Source of the DNA: Pseudoduganella buxea
GTDB taxonomy: Bacteria; Pseudomonadota; Gammaproteobacteria; Burkholderiales; Burkholderiaceae_D
Length of the DNA: 62,656 nt
Direction: 5' to 3'
Assembly (NCBI RefSeq): GCF_009720835.1
Contig: NZ_WNKZ01000027.1
Location: 1-62,656 of the forward strand
The position numbers and the translations under genes are program-made. This document shows, one piece after another, positions 27,131 to 36,246 of this stretch; position 1 is the stretch's first letter; the number at the start of each line of letters is the position of its first letter. The notes under the pieces are model-generated. The model did not search any database. It was not told the origin of the DNA and worked only from the letters and a program-made list of their open reading frames with translations.

Positions 27131-28663
27131 CTAGAACTGGAAGTAAAGGAAGTCGCTGGGCTGGTTCAGCGACAGCACGCTCAGCACGGCCAGCACGCCC
27201 AGGACCACCGCCTGGCGCCGCCCCGGCTGCCAGGCCAGCCAGCCCGGCCCCCCTTGCGCCGGGCGCGCATCGAGCGCCGGTTCCCAGCGCCGCATGATCT
27301 GCTGCGTGTTCGGCATGGCCAGCGCCAGCACTGCGCCCAGCGCCACCCAGCTCCACGTTTCCACCAGCCGCGTGCCGCCGCCCAGATACCAGCTGACCCC
27401 GAGTCCCTCCAGCACCTGCTGCAGGCCGCCCAGGCGCATGCCGATGGCGGCCGGCAGTGCGACACCCTCGGCGCCGACCATGCCGCGCAGGATGGCCAGT
27501 GCGCCGGCCACGTCGGGGGCGCGGAAGAAGACCCAGGCCACGCAGACGGCGCCGAAGGTCAGGGCCCACGCGCACAGGCGCCAGGCGCGCCCCGCGCCAT
27601 TGCAGCCAAGCCGTTCGCGCAGGGCCGACCAGCCATGGGCGACGACCAGGTAGACGCCATGCAGCGCGCCCCAGATGACGAAATTCCAGCCGGCGCCGTG
27701 CCACAGGCCGCCCAGCAGCATCGTGGCCAGCAGGTTGACGTGGCGGCGCAGCGGGCCCTTGCGGTTGCCGCCCAGCGGCACGTACAGGTAGTCGCGCAGG
27801 AAGCGCGACAGCGTCATGTGCCAGCGCCGCCAGAACTCGGTGATCGTGACGGCCTTGTAGGGCGAATCGAAATTGAGCGGCAGCCGCACGCCGAACAGCC
27901 GCGACAGCCCGATCGCCATATCCGAATAGCCGGAGAAATCGAAATACAGCTGGAAGGTGTACGCCAGCACGCCGCCCCACGCGACCAGCAGCGACACCCC
28001 TTCCGGCGCGGCGAACAGCACGTTGGCATGGGGCGCCAGGCTGTCGGCCACCAGCACCTTCTTGGCCAGGCCGATGACGAAGATCGAGCCGCCGATGGCG
28101 AAGTTGGCGGCCCGTGGCGCCAGGTTGGCCGGGTCGGCGAACTGCGGCATCATCTCGCGGTGGTGCAGCACGGGCCCGGCCACCAGGTGGGGGAAGTAGG
28201 TGACGAACAGCAGGTAGTGCAGGAAGCGGCTTTCGTGCACCAGGCCGCGCGCCGTATCGACCAGGAAGGCGATCTGCGTGAAGGTGAAGAAGGAGATGCC
28301 GACCGGCAGGACGATGTGTACCAGCGGCACCTGCCAGCCCGTCAGCTGGCCGGCCGCCTGGGCGAAGAAGCCGGCATACTTGTACCAGCCCAGCAGCGCC
28401 AGGTTGGCCGCCACGGCCGCCGCCAGCCAGCGCGACCGGGCCTGCCCGGCGGCCGCGCGGATGCGCAGCGAGCAGCCGTAGTTGATGGCGATGGAGGCGA
28501 GCAGCAGCGGCAGGTAGCGCACGTCCCACCAGCCGTAGAAGAACAGCGAGGCCGCCGCCAGCACGGCATTGGCCGCGTCGCCGCCGCGGCGGGCTGCGGC
28601 AAAATACGCCAGCAACACGACCGGCAGGAAGCCGAACAGGAAGGCGTGGGAGTTAAACAGCAT
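27131..28663 (-). CDS. MBOAT-family O-acyltransferase (AlgI-like)
   Basis: A 510-residue membrane protein with about ten helices. It begins MLFNSHAFLFGFLPVVLLAYF, as AlgI homologues do. The family core is present: FDFSGYSDMAIGLSRLFG, FWRRWHMTLSRFLRDYLYVPLGGN, and WHGAGWNFVIWGALHG with the conserved His. It is expected to carry acetyl groups across the inner membrane for O-acetylation of a surface glycan. Its partner gene lies 2 bp downstream. No alginate or cellulose genes are nearby; the O-antigen is a possible acceptor. Confidence 0.92.
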   Translation of the reverse strand: MLFNSHAFLFGFLPVVLLAYFAAARRGGDAANAVLAAASLFFYGWWDVRYLPLLLASIAINYGCSLRIRAAAGQARSRWLAAAVAANLALLGWYKYAGFFAQAAGQLTGWQVPLVHIVLPVGISFFTFTQIAFLVDTARGLVHESRFLHYLLFVTYFPHLVAGPVLHHREMMPQFADPANLAPRAANFAIGGSIFVIGLAKKVLVADSLAPHANVLFAAPEGVSLLVAWGGVLAYTFQLYFDFSGYSDMAIGLSRLFGVRLPLNFDSPYKAVTITEFWRRWHMTLSRFLRDYLYVPLGGNRKGPLRRHVNLLATMLLGGLWHGAGWNFVIWGALHGVYLVVAHGWSALRERLGCNGAGRAWRLCAWALTFGAVCVAWVFFRAPDVAGALAILRGMVGAEGVALPAAIGMRLGGLQQVLEGLGVSWYLGGGTRLVETWSWVALGAVLALAMPNTQQIMRRWEPALDARPAQGGPGWLAWQPGRRQAVVLGVLAVLSVLSLNQPSDFLYFQF

Positions 28664-28810
28664 GGCAGGCGCGCATGAACACTCCGAACGTTGTCGTTTG
28701 GAACATTATCTGACGTCGATCGTGCGTCTATTTGCGCCAGATCAATACCCAGCTAACCAGACTCAAGAACTGAGATCAAGAACTGAAAAACACCCCGCCT
28801 GCTTGCCGCT

Positions 28811-31800
28811 TCAGTACTCCACTGCCACCTCGCGCGCGCCCAGCACCTGCTCCAGCGCCACCGTCAGCGCGTCCGAAGGGGCCACGCGCCAGTCGTCGCC
28901 CAGCTGCAGCACGCAGTCGATGCCTTGCGGCCGGATGCGCATCTGGACCGGCAGGCCGTAGTCGTCGCGGTGAGGCGTCAGCACTTCGCGCAGCTTCGCC
29001 GCCGGCACGGCCTCGGGCAGCATCCAGCCCATCTGTCGGCCGAACTGCAGGCGCGCGGCGACGATGTCGTACACCTTCTCGGCCGAGATGCGCAGGCCGC
29101 CCGTGAAGCGGTCCTCGGACACCTTGCCCGTCACGGCCAGGAACTCGTCCTCCTTGAAGCACTTCTTGTTCGCTTCAAAGATCTCGCTATACACCGTCAC
29201 CTCGACAACGGCGCTCTTGTCGTCCAGCGACACGATCAGGATCTTGCCACGCTGCGTCATCTGCGTGCGGATGCCCGTGATGACGCCGCACAGCATGCGC
29301 GGCTCGCGCGACGGCTCCAGTTCCGACAGCTTGGTGCGGGCAAAGCGCCGCGCCTCGTTCGCATAGATGTCGAACATATGGCCGGACAGGTAAAAGCCCA
29401 GCGCGATCTTTTCCTCGGACAGCTTCTGGCGGTCCGTCCACGGCATGGCCTGCACGTACTCGGGCGGCGCCACCAGGTCGCTGTCGTCGCCGCCGAACAG
29501 GCTGACCTGGTTGGCCGCGCGGGCTTCCTGGTCGGCGCATTCCATCGCGAAGCCGACGGACGCAAACAGCACGGAACGATCGACCCCGAAGGCGTCGAAG
29601 GCGCCGGAGCGGATCAGGGCCTCGATGGTGCGGCGGTTGATCTGCTTCTTGTCGACCCGGCGGCAGAAGTCGAACAGGCTGGTGAACGGGCCGTCCGCGT
29701 CGCGCGCGGCGATGATGGCCTCGATCGCGTTCTGGCCGGCGCCCTTGACGCCACCCAGGCCGTAGCGGATGTTGGTGACCTTCTTGCCCGTGACGGAAGG
29801 CGGCGGGCCGTCCGGACGGAAGCGGTAGGCCGACAGGTTGATGTCCGGCGGCAGGATGGTCAGGCCGCACACCTCGATCGAATCCTCGACGAGGATCTTG
29901 ACCTTTTCCGTGTCGTCCATCGCCAGCGACATATTGGCCGCCATGAACGCGGCCGTGTGGTGCTGCTTCAGGTAGGCCGTGTGGTATGACAGCAGCGCAT
30001 AGGCGGCCGCGTGCGACTTGTTGAAGCCGTAGCCGGCGAACTTCTCCATCAGGTCGAAGATCTCGTCGGCCTTTTCCGTCGTCAGCCCCCGTTCGGCCGC
30101 GCCCTTGCGGAAGATCTCGCGGTGCTCGGCCATCTCCTCGGCCTTCTTCTTGCCCATCGCCCGGCGCAGCATGTCGGCGCCGCCCAGCGAGTAGCCGCCG
30201 ATGATCTGCGCCATCTGCATGACCTGCTCCTGATAGACCATGATGCCGTAGGTCTCGGACAGGATGCCTTCGGTGCGCGGGTCCGGATAGTCGAACTTCT
30301 CGCCGTGCTTGCGCTTGCAGAAGTCCGGAATCAGGTCCATCGGGCCCGGGCGGTACAGCGCCACCAGCGCGATGATGTCCTCGAAGCGGTCGGGCCGGGC
30401 GTCCTTCAGCATGCCCTGCATGCCGCGCGACTCCAGCTGGAACACGGCCACGGTCTTCGCCTTGGTCAGCAGGTCATAAGACCCCTTGTCCTTCAACGTC
30501 ACCGTGGCCAGGTCGAAGTCGGCCATGGCCGGATCGAGCTCGCGGATGTAGTTGACCGCCCGGTCCAGGATGGTCAGGGTGGTCAGGCCCAAAAAGTCGA
30601 ACTTGACCAGGCCGACGGCTTCGACGTCGTCCTTGTCGTACTGCGACACGACGCCGCCCTCGCCGCCCTGCGTGTACAGGGGACAGAAGTCGGTCAGCTT
30701 GCCCGGCGCGATCAGCACGCCGCCGGCGTGCATGCCGATGTTCCTCGTGATGCCTTCCACCTGCTGCGCCAGGTCCAGCAGCTGGCGCACTTCTTCCTCG
30801 TTTTCCAGCCGCTCCTTGAGCTGCGGTTCCTCGTCGATGGCGTCGGCGATCGTCACGGGCTTACCCGGTTTGAACGGAATCAGTTTCGAGATGCCGTCGC
30901 AGAAGTTGTAGCCGAAGTCCAGCACGCGGCCGACGTCGCGGATGGCGCCCTTGGCCGCCATCGTGCCGAAGGTGGCGATCTGCGATACGGCGTCCTTGCC
31001 GTACAGTTCCTTGACGTGCTGGATGACGCGGTCGCGTCCTTCCTGGCAGAAGTCGATGTCGAAGTCGGGCATCGAGACCCGTTCCGGGTTCAGGAAACGC
31101 TCGAACAGCAGGTTGTAGCGCAGCGGATCGAGGTCCGTGATCAACAGCGAATACGCCACCAGCGAGCCGGCACCCGAACCCCGGCCCGGGCCCACGGGCA
31201 CGCCGTTATCCTTGGCCCACTGGATGAACTCGGCCACGATCAGGAAGTAGCCGGGGAACTTCATGTTGATGATGGTGTTGTTCTCGAACTCGAGGCGCTC
31301 CTCGTAGCGCGGGCGCTGCTTCTCGCGCTCGACCGGATCGGGATACAGCTGCAGCAGGCGCGCCTCCAGGCCCTTCCTCGTTTCCGCCACGAGGAACTGG
31401 TCGATTGTCATGCCGGGCGGCGTGGGGAAGTTCGGCAGCTGCGGCTTACCCAGGGTCAGGGTGACGTTGCAGCGGCGTGCGATCTCGACGGAATTCTCCA
31501 GCGCCGCCGGCAGGTCGGCGAACAGGATCTCCATTTCTTCCTGCGTCAGGAAGCGCATCTGTTCGTTGAAGCGCTTGGGCCGCTTGGCGTTGGCGATCAT
31601 CTCGCCTTCGGCGATACAGATGCGGGCCTCGTGGGCGATGAATTCCTTCTCCGACATGAACTGGACCGGGTGCGTCGCCACCACGGGCAGGCGCAGCTTG
31701 GCCGCCAGGGCCACGGCGTGGCGCACCTGCGCCTCCTGGTTCGGCTGGCCGGCGCGCTGGATCTCGATATAGAAGTGGCCGGGGAAGATGGCGGCCCACT

Positions 31801-32368
31801 TGGCTGCGTGGCGTTCGGCCAGGTCCAGGTTGCCGTTGTCGATGGCGCAGCCGATGTCGCCGAACTGGGCGCCGGACAGGGCGATCAGGCCATTGGCGCC
31901 GCTCTCGCCGGGGAAGATCTCGTAGGTTTTCGTGGCCAGCTCGGCCAGCCATTCCGTGCGTACTTCGGCGCGGCCCTTGTACTGGTTGGTCAGCCACGCC
32001 GTCGACAGCAGTTCGCACAGCTGCAGATAGCCCACGCGGTTCTTCGCCAGCAGCAGCAGGCGGCACGGCTTTTCGCGGTTGTCGTCGTTGGTGATCCACA
32101 CTTCGCAGCCGATCACGGGCTTGATGCCCTTGCCGCGCGCCGTTTTATAGAACTTGACCATGCCGAACAGGTTGGACAGGTCCGTCACGGCCAGCGCGCC
32201 CTGCTTGTCCTTGGCGGCGGCCTTGACGAGGTCGTCGATCCGCACCAGGCCGTCGACAATCGAATACTCGGAGTGCACGCGCAGGTGGACGAAGCCTGGT
32301 CCGGCGGGTGTTGCGGGGTCGTCCGGCAGAACGACTGCGCGATCCTGTTCGATGGTGTCGATGCTCAT
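28811..32368 (-). CDS. dnaE: DNA polymerase III alpha subunit
   Basis: An 1185-residue replicative polymerase. The N-terminal PHP domain begins FVHLRVHSEYSIVDGLV. The palm carries PVGPGRGSGAGSLVAYSL and the catalytic PDFDIDF. GYGFNKSHAAAYALLSY is the finger-domain segment, and an OB fold follows (MLCGVITGIRTQMTQRGKI). Length is as expected for proteobacterial DnaE (about 1160). The ATG gives MSIDTIEQDRAVV. A short tandem repeat (TCAAGAACTGA twice, 28763 and 28776) lies after its end. Confidence 0.98.
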   Translation of the reverse strand: MSIDTIEQDRAVVLPDDPATPAGPGFVHLRVHSEYSIVDGLVRIDDLVKAAAKDKQGALAVTDLSNLFGMVKFYKTARGKGIKPVIGCEVWITNDDNREKPCRLLLLAKNRVGYLQLCELLSTAWLTNQYKGRAEVRTEWLAELATKTYEIFPGESGANGLIALSGAQFGDIGCAIDNGNLDLAERHAAKWAAIFPGHFYIEIQRAGQPNQEAQVRHAVALAAKLRLPVVATHPVQFMSEKEFIAHEARICIAEGEMIANAKRPKRFNEQMRFLTQEEMEILFADLPAALENSVEIARRCNVTLTLGKPQLPNFPTPPGMTIDQFLVAETRKGLEARLLQLYPDPVEREKQRPRYEERLEFENNTIINMKFPGYFLIVAEFIQWAKDNGVPVGPGRGSGAGSLVAYSLLITDLDPLRYNLLFERFLNPERVSMPDFDIDFCQEGRDRVIQHVKELYGKDAVSQIATFGTMAAKGAIRDVGRVLDFGYNFCDGISKLIPFKPGKPVTIADAIDEEPQLKERLENEEEVRQLLDLAQQVEGITRNIGMHAGGVLIAPGKLTDFCPLYTQGGEGGVVSQYDKDDVEAVGLVKFDFLGLTTLTILDRAVNYIRELDPAMADFDLATVTLKDKGSYDLLTKAKTVAVFQLESRGMQGMLKDARPDRFEDIIALVALYRPGPMDLIPDFCKRKHGEKFDYPDPRTEGILSETYGIMVYQEQVMQMAQIIGGYSLGGADMLRRAMGKKKAEEMAEHREIFRKGAAERGLTTEKADEIFDLMEKFAGYGFNKSHAAAYALLSYHTAYLKQHHTAAFMAANMSLAMDDTEKVKILVEDSIEVCGLTILPPDINLSAYRFRPDGPPPSVTGKKVTNIRYGLGGVKGAGQNAIEAIIAARDADGPFTSLFDFCRRVDKKQINRRTIEALIRSGAFDAFGVDRSVLFASVGFAMECADQEARAANQVSLFGGDDSDLVAPPEYVQAMPWTDRQKLSEEKIALGFYLSGHMFDIYANEARRFARTKLSELEPSREPRMLCGVITGIRTQMTQRGKILIVSLDDKSAVVEVTVYSEIFEANKKCFKEDEFLAVTGKVSEDRFTGGLRISAEKVYDIVAARLQFGRQMGWMLPEAVPAAKLREVLTPHRDDYGLPVQMRIRPQGIDCVLQLGDDWRVAPSDALTVALEQVLGAREVAVEY

Positions 32369-32517
32369 TTGCTAACGCTGGTAACGGATGGGAAGCCGCT
32401 ATTTTACCGCCGCGCGGCCGGAGGCACCCGGCATTATTCAGCAGCCGCGATGTTGCCATAGGACCATTCCCGGCCCGTGGGACGGCCCGGCGGCAGCCGC
32501 CGGCCGCGGCGTTGCCT

Positions 32518-32523
32518 TATAAT
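32518..32523 (+). promoter_or_regulatory. -10 hexamer TATAAT upstream of trhO
   Basis: A perfect TATAAT lies 37 bp before the trhO ATG. Transcription starting about 7 bp later would begin after the in-frame ATG at 32522, which supports the start at 32561. No clear -35 hexamer is seen. Confidence 0.5.
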
Positions 32524-32560
32524 GGCGGCTGTTCCGGAAAAATCTCCTCCCTATCCCACT

Positions 32561-33478
32561 ATGCAAGCAAGCACTCTCGACGCGCCGGCAACCGCAGGCG
32601 CGGCAGCGGCGCATTCGGCGCAGCCTACCGCCGGCCAGTTCGTCAATATCGCCGCCTACAAATTCATTACCCTGGACGCGCTGGAAGAACTGCGCCCGCA
32701 GTACCAGGACATCACGACGCGCCTTGGCCTGAAGGGCACGATCCTGCTGACGCCGGAAGGCATCAATATGTTCCTGTCCGGCACCCGGGCGAACATCGAC
32801 GAGTTCCTCGCGTGGGTACGCAGCGATGCCCGCCTGGCCGACCTGGAAGTGAAGGAAAGCCTGTCGGTGGAACAGTCGCACAAGCGCATGCTGGTCAAGA
32901 TCAAGGCCGAGATCATCACGATGCGCATGCCGCTGATCAAGCCCGAGGAAGGCCGCGCCCCGTTCGTCGAGGCGCACACGCTGAAACGCTGGCTCGACCA
33001 GGGCCACGACGACAACGGCAAGCCCGTCGTCATGGTCGATACCCGCAACGATTTCGAAGTGGACGTGGGCACCTTCGACCGGACGGTCGACTACCGCATC
33101 AAGAAGTTCACGGAATTCCCGGAAGTGATCGCCGCCCACAAGGACGATTTCGCCGGCAAGACGGTCGTTACCTTCTGCACGGGCGGCATCCGCTGCGAAA
33201 AGGCGGCCATCCACATGCAGAACATCGGCTACGACAATGTCTACCAGCTCGAAGGCGGCATCCTGAAGTATTTCGAGGAAGTGGGCGGCGCCCACTACAC
33301 GGGCGACTGTTTCGTGTTCGACTACCGCACGGCGCTCAACCCGCAGTTGCAGCCGACGCAGACGGTGCAGTGCTTCGCCTGCCGCGCCGTCGTCACGCCG
33401 CGCCAGCAGCTGGCGCCGGAGTATGTATATGAAGTGTCATGCCCGCACTGCTACGGCAAGACGGACGGCCAGGCCTGA
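32561..33478 (+). CDS. trhO: tRNA uridine(34) hydroxylase, rhodanese-related
   Basis: A 305-residue TrhO (YceA) protein that hydroxylates U34 in tRNAs toward 5-hydroxyuridine. The N-terminal acylphosphatase-like domain has [19 protein letters not shown]. The rhodanese domain has [15 protein letters not shown] and the active cysteine in [13 protein letters not shown]. Two CxxC-like pairs close the protein (CFAC, CPHC), usual for the family. The N-terminal 25 residues are Ala-rich and not conserved. A terminator follows. Confidence 0.94.
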   Translation: MQASTLDAPATAGAAAAHSAQPTAGQFVNIAAYKFITLDALEELRPQYQDITTRLGLKGTILLTPEGINMFLSGTRANIDEFLAWVRSDARLADLEVKESLSVEQSHKRMLVKIKAEIITMRMPLIKPEEGRAPFVEAHTLKRWLDQGHDDNGKPVVMVDTRNDFEVDVGTFDRTVDYRIKKFTEFPEVIAAHKDDFAGKTVVTFCTGGIRCEKAAIHMQNIGYDNVYQLEGGILKYFEEVGGAHYTGDCFVFDYRTALNPQLQPTQTVQCFACRAVVTPRQQLAPEYVYEVSCPHCYGKTDGQA

Positions 33479-33506
33479 CCGGGAAGCGCAATCAAAGACG
33501 CACGAT

Positions 33507-33537
33507 AAAAATCCGGGAAATTCCCGGATTTTTTTTT
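33507..33537. terminator. Rho-independent terminator between trhO and the T1SS operon
   Basis: AAATCCGGGAA and TTCCCGGATTT form a stem flanked by A4 on the left and nine T on the right. It ends trhO on the plus strand and can also stop the convergent secretion operon on the minus strand. Confidence 0.9.
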
Positions 33538-33546
33538 GCACCACGA

Positions 33547-34881
33547 TCAACGGAAATACAGGGCAATCTCCCTGATATCGTCCGGCCCCAGCGTGCCGGC
33601 CGCGGCGCGCAGCCGCAGCAGCGCGAGCAGGTAGTTGTAGCGCGCCTGTGCCAGGTCGCGTTCACTGGCATACAGCTGCTGCTGTGCGTTGAGCAGGTCG
33701 AGGTTGATGCGTACGCCGCCCTTGATGCTCTGCTCCGTCGCCGTCATCAGGAGCCGGCCCGACGCCACGGCCTTTTCCAGCGCACGGATGCGCGATACGC
33801 CGCTGACCACGGCGCTGTACTGCTTGCGCAGTTCCACCAGCGTCTTGTCCGTTTCCACCTGGAGGTCGGCACGGGCACGCTCTTCGCCCGCGACGGCCTG
33901 GCGGGCAATCGCGCTGACATAGCCGCCCTGGTACAGCGGCACCGTGAGCTGCACGCCCAGCACCCGCGCCGTGGAATCCTGCGTATAGGTATTGAGCGTT
34001 TCCGCGTTGGCCTTGCTGAATGTGGCCACCAGGTCGAGGCGTGGCGCGTGACCGGCCTTGGCCTTGTTGACCTCCTGGTGCGCGATCTCGATGCCGAACG
34101 TGCGCGACAGCAGGTTCGGATTGTTTTCCAGCGCGATCTTGCGCCAGGCCTCGAAGCCGCCCTCCTGCATCGGCACAAGGCGGAAATTGGGCGCCAGTCC
34201 ATCGAGCTCGCCCGGTTCCTGGCCGATGATGCCGGCCAGCGCGGCGCGCGATGTCGCCACATTGTCCTGCGCTTCGAGCACGGCGGCTTCCGCAACGTCC
34301 AGCCGGGCCTGGGTTTCCAGCATATCGGTGCGGGTGCCTTCGCCCTTGGCGAACAGCCGGTCGTTCACGTTGCGCTGCTCGGCCAGCGCGTCGCGCTGGG
34401 CCGTGGCCAGCCGCAGCTGCTCGTTGGCGAACAGGCCATCCGTATAGGCCTGCACCACGCGCAGCACCATTTCCTGCTGCCGCACGGAGAACAGCGCCGC
34501 CGACGAATCGCTTTGCGCCTTGCCCTGCTTGAAGCGCGCCCACGCATCCATGTTGAACAGCGGCTGGCGCAATTGCACGGACGTCGAACCGCTCAGGTAG
34601 CGGGGATGGGTGGTGTCCTCGCCCCGCAGGCCTTGCTGCGTCAAGTCGGCCCAGTTCTTGTTGCGGTAATAGCTGGCCTGCAAGGTCGGCAGCAGCGCCG
34701 AGCGGCCGATATTGCGGTACTCGATGCCCTGCGCGTTTTCCGCCAGCGCCGCCTTGTACTGCGGGTCGTTCTGCAGCGCGGTCTGGTAGGCCTGCAGCAG
34801 GCTCATGGCGCTGGCGCCGCCGGCCGACAGCAGCCCGGCGGCGGCCAGCAGGGCCGGAAGCAATTTACGGATGGTCTGCAC
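33547..34881 (-). CDS. TolC-family outer-membrane channel of a type I secretion system
   Basis: A 444-residue TolC-like protein. It has a signal peptide (RKLLPALLAAAGLLSAGGASA) and two repeats of the outer-membrane efflux fold (LLQAYQTALQNDPQYKAALAE and SGVSRIRALEKAVASGRLL). The terminus ALYFR ends near an aromatic residue. It is the last gene of a three-gene operon. Its GTG directly abuts the adaptor stop (TAAGTG) with GAGGAG just before, so translation is coupled. It forms the outer-membrane exit for the neighbouring RTX/DUF4214 proteins. Confidence 0.93.
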   Translation of the reverse strand: MQTIRKLLPALLAAAGLLSAGGASAMSLLQAYQTALQNDPQYKAALAENAQGIEYRNIGRSALLPTLQASYYRNKNWADLTQQGLRGEDTTHPRYLSGSTSVQLRQPLFNMDAWARFKQGKAQSDSSAALFSVRQQEMVLRVVQAYTDGLFANEQLRLATAQRDALAEQRNVNDRLFAKGEGTRTDMLETQARLDVAEAAVLEAQDNVATSRAALAGIIGQEPGELDGLAPNFRLVPMQEGGFEAWRKIALENNPNLLSRTFGIEIAHQEVNKAKAGHAPRLDLVATFSKANAETLNTYTQDSTARVLGVQLTVPLYQGGYVSAIARQAVAGEERARADLQVETDKTLVELRKQYSAVVSGVSRIRALEKAVASGRLLMTATEQSIKGGVRINLDLLNAQQQLYASERDLAQARYNYLLALLRLRAAAGTLGPDDIREIALYFR

Positions 34882-36246
34882 TTACTCCTCCGACATCGAC
34901 GTCTGGGCGCGGTCGTACACCGGCTTGAGCAGGTAGCTCATCATCGAACGCTCGCCCGTCTTGACGAACACTTCCACCGGCATGCCGGGCAGCACGTCGA
35001 GCTTCTTCTGGGCGATCAGGCGCGCGCCTTCCGGCGTGACCTTGGCCTTGACCAGGTAATACGGCATGCCCGTCTTCTCGTCCACGGTACGGTCGGCCGC
35101 GACCTGCGTCACCACGCCGGGGATATGGGGCGTCTTGTTCGTATTGAACGCCGAGAACATCAGTTCCACCGGCAGTCCCTTGTGCACCCGGTCCACCAGG
35201 TTGACGGGCAACTGGCCATCGACGATCAGTGCGTCGCCGGCCGGCACCACGTCCATCATGTGCGCGCCGGGCGGCACGACACCGCCATTGGTAAACACGT
35301 TCATGCCGACGACGACGCCATCGGCGGGCGAACGCACGGCCGTGTTGTTGACATCGTATTCCAGCGCGCGCAGGCGGCTGCCGACGGCTTCCACGTCCTT
35401 CTGCACGTCGGCCAGCTGGGTGCGCACTTCCTTCTGGTACTCCTGCATCCGTTGCGAGCGGCGCAGCGAGATCTCGACGATCTGGCGACGTCCGCGGCCG
35501 ATATTGCCGATGTCTTCCGAGATCGAGCCATTGATCTGCGCATAGGTGCGTTCCAGGTCGAGCAGGCGGTTGCGGGCGACGTAACCATCCTTGGCCAGGT
35601 CGCGCATGCCGGCCAGCTGCTCCTTCAGCATTGCCAGTTGTTCTTTCTTGCTGTTGCGCGATTCATCCAGGCCCGCCGTCTGCATTTTCAGGCCGGCGAT
35701 GTTTTCGTCGTACGCGGACAGCTCGCTTTGCAGCGCCATCGTGCGCGACGTGAACAGTTGCCGCTGCAACGCCATGCTTTCGGCCGCGCGGGGATCGTTC
35801 TGCATCGATTCCAGCTCCGCCGGGAAGGTGATGCTCTTGGCGCCATCGCGTTCGGCCAGCAGCCGTGCCTCGGTGGCACGCGAGGCGAAGTACTGGGCCC
35901 GCGCCGTGTCGAGCTGCGAACGTGCCACCACGTCGTTCATTTCCACCAGCACCTGGCCGGCTTTCACGTGAGCGCCATCCTGCACGAGAATGCGCTTGAT
36001 GGTGCCGCCGGCCTGGTGCTGCACTGCCTTGCGGTTGCCTTCCTTGGCGACGGTGCCCTGCAGCGGCACGCCCTTGTCGAGCGGCGCCAGCAATGCCCAC
36101 AGCAGGAAGCCACCCACGCCCAGCAGCACGATGATCCAGCCGATCCGGCTGTAGGAGCTGGGGTCCGTATGGACGGTCAGCGGCTCGACGTCATGGCTGA
36201 TGACCTCGACTGCGTCTTTTTTGGTCGTTAGTGCTTTCATGCTCAT
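34882..36246 (-). CDS. HlyD-family periplasmic adaptor of a type I secretion system
   Basis: A 454-residue membrane fusion protein. A cytoplasmic N-terminus is followed by one TM helix (GWIIVLLGVGGFLLWALLAPLD). A lipoyl-type motif appears as QHQAGGTIKRILVQDGAHVKAGQVL, then a long coiled-coil hairpin, then the beta-barrel segment AVRSPADGVVVGMNVFT. This matches PrtE/HlyD adaptors. Its ATG overlaps the ATPase stop (ATGA) and its stop abuts the TolC start. It bridges ATPase and TolC across the periplasm. Confidence 0.95.
   Translation of the reverse strand: MSMKALTTKKDAVEVISHDVEPLTVHTDPSSYSRIGWIIVLLGVGGFLLWALLAPLDKGVPLQGTVAKEGNRKAVQHQAGGTIKRILVQDGAHVKAGQVLVEMNDVVARSQLDTARAQYFASRATEARLLAERDGAKSITFPAELESMQNDPRAAESMALQRQLFTSRTMALQSELSAYDENIAGLKMQTAGLDESRNSKKEQLAMLKEQLAGMRDLAKDGYVARNRLLDLERTYAQINGSISEDIGNIGRGRRQIVEISLRRSQRMQEYQKEVRTQLADVQKDVEAVGSRLRALEYDVNNTAVRSPADGVVVGMNVFTNGGVVPPGAHMMDVVPAGDALIVDGQLPVNLVDRVHKGLPVELMFSAFNTNKTPHIPGVVTQVAADRTVDEKTGMPYYLVKAKVTPEGARLIAQKKLDVLPGMPVEVFVKTGERSMMSYLLKPVYDRAQTSMSEE

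Noticed and set aside
25920..28529. An 869-codon minus-strand frame read as one protein
   Set aside because: Its first half is an out-of-frame reading of the MBOAT gene. The real protein starts at 27128, 2 bp after the MBOAT stop.
30011..32461. An 816-codon open frame on the plus strand
   Set aside because: It is antisense to dnaE and shows the same low-information composition; dnaE motifs are complete on the other strand.
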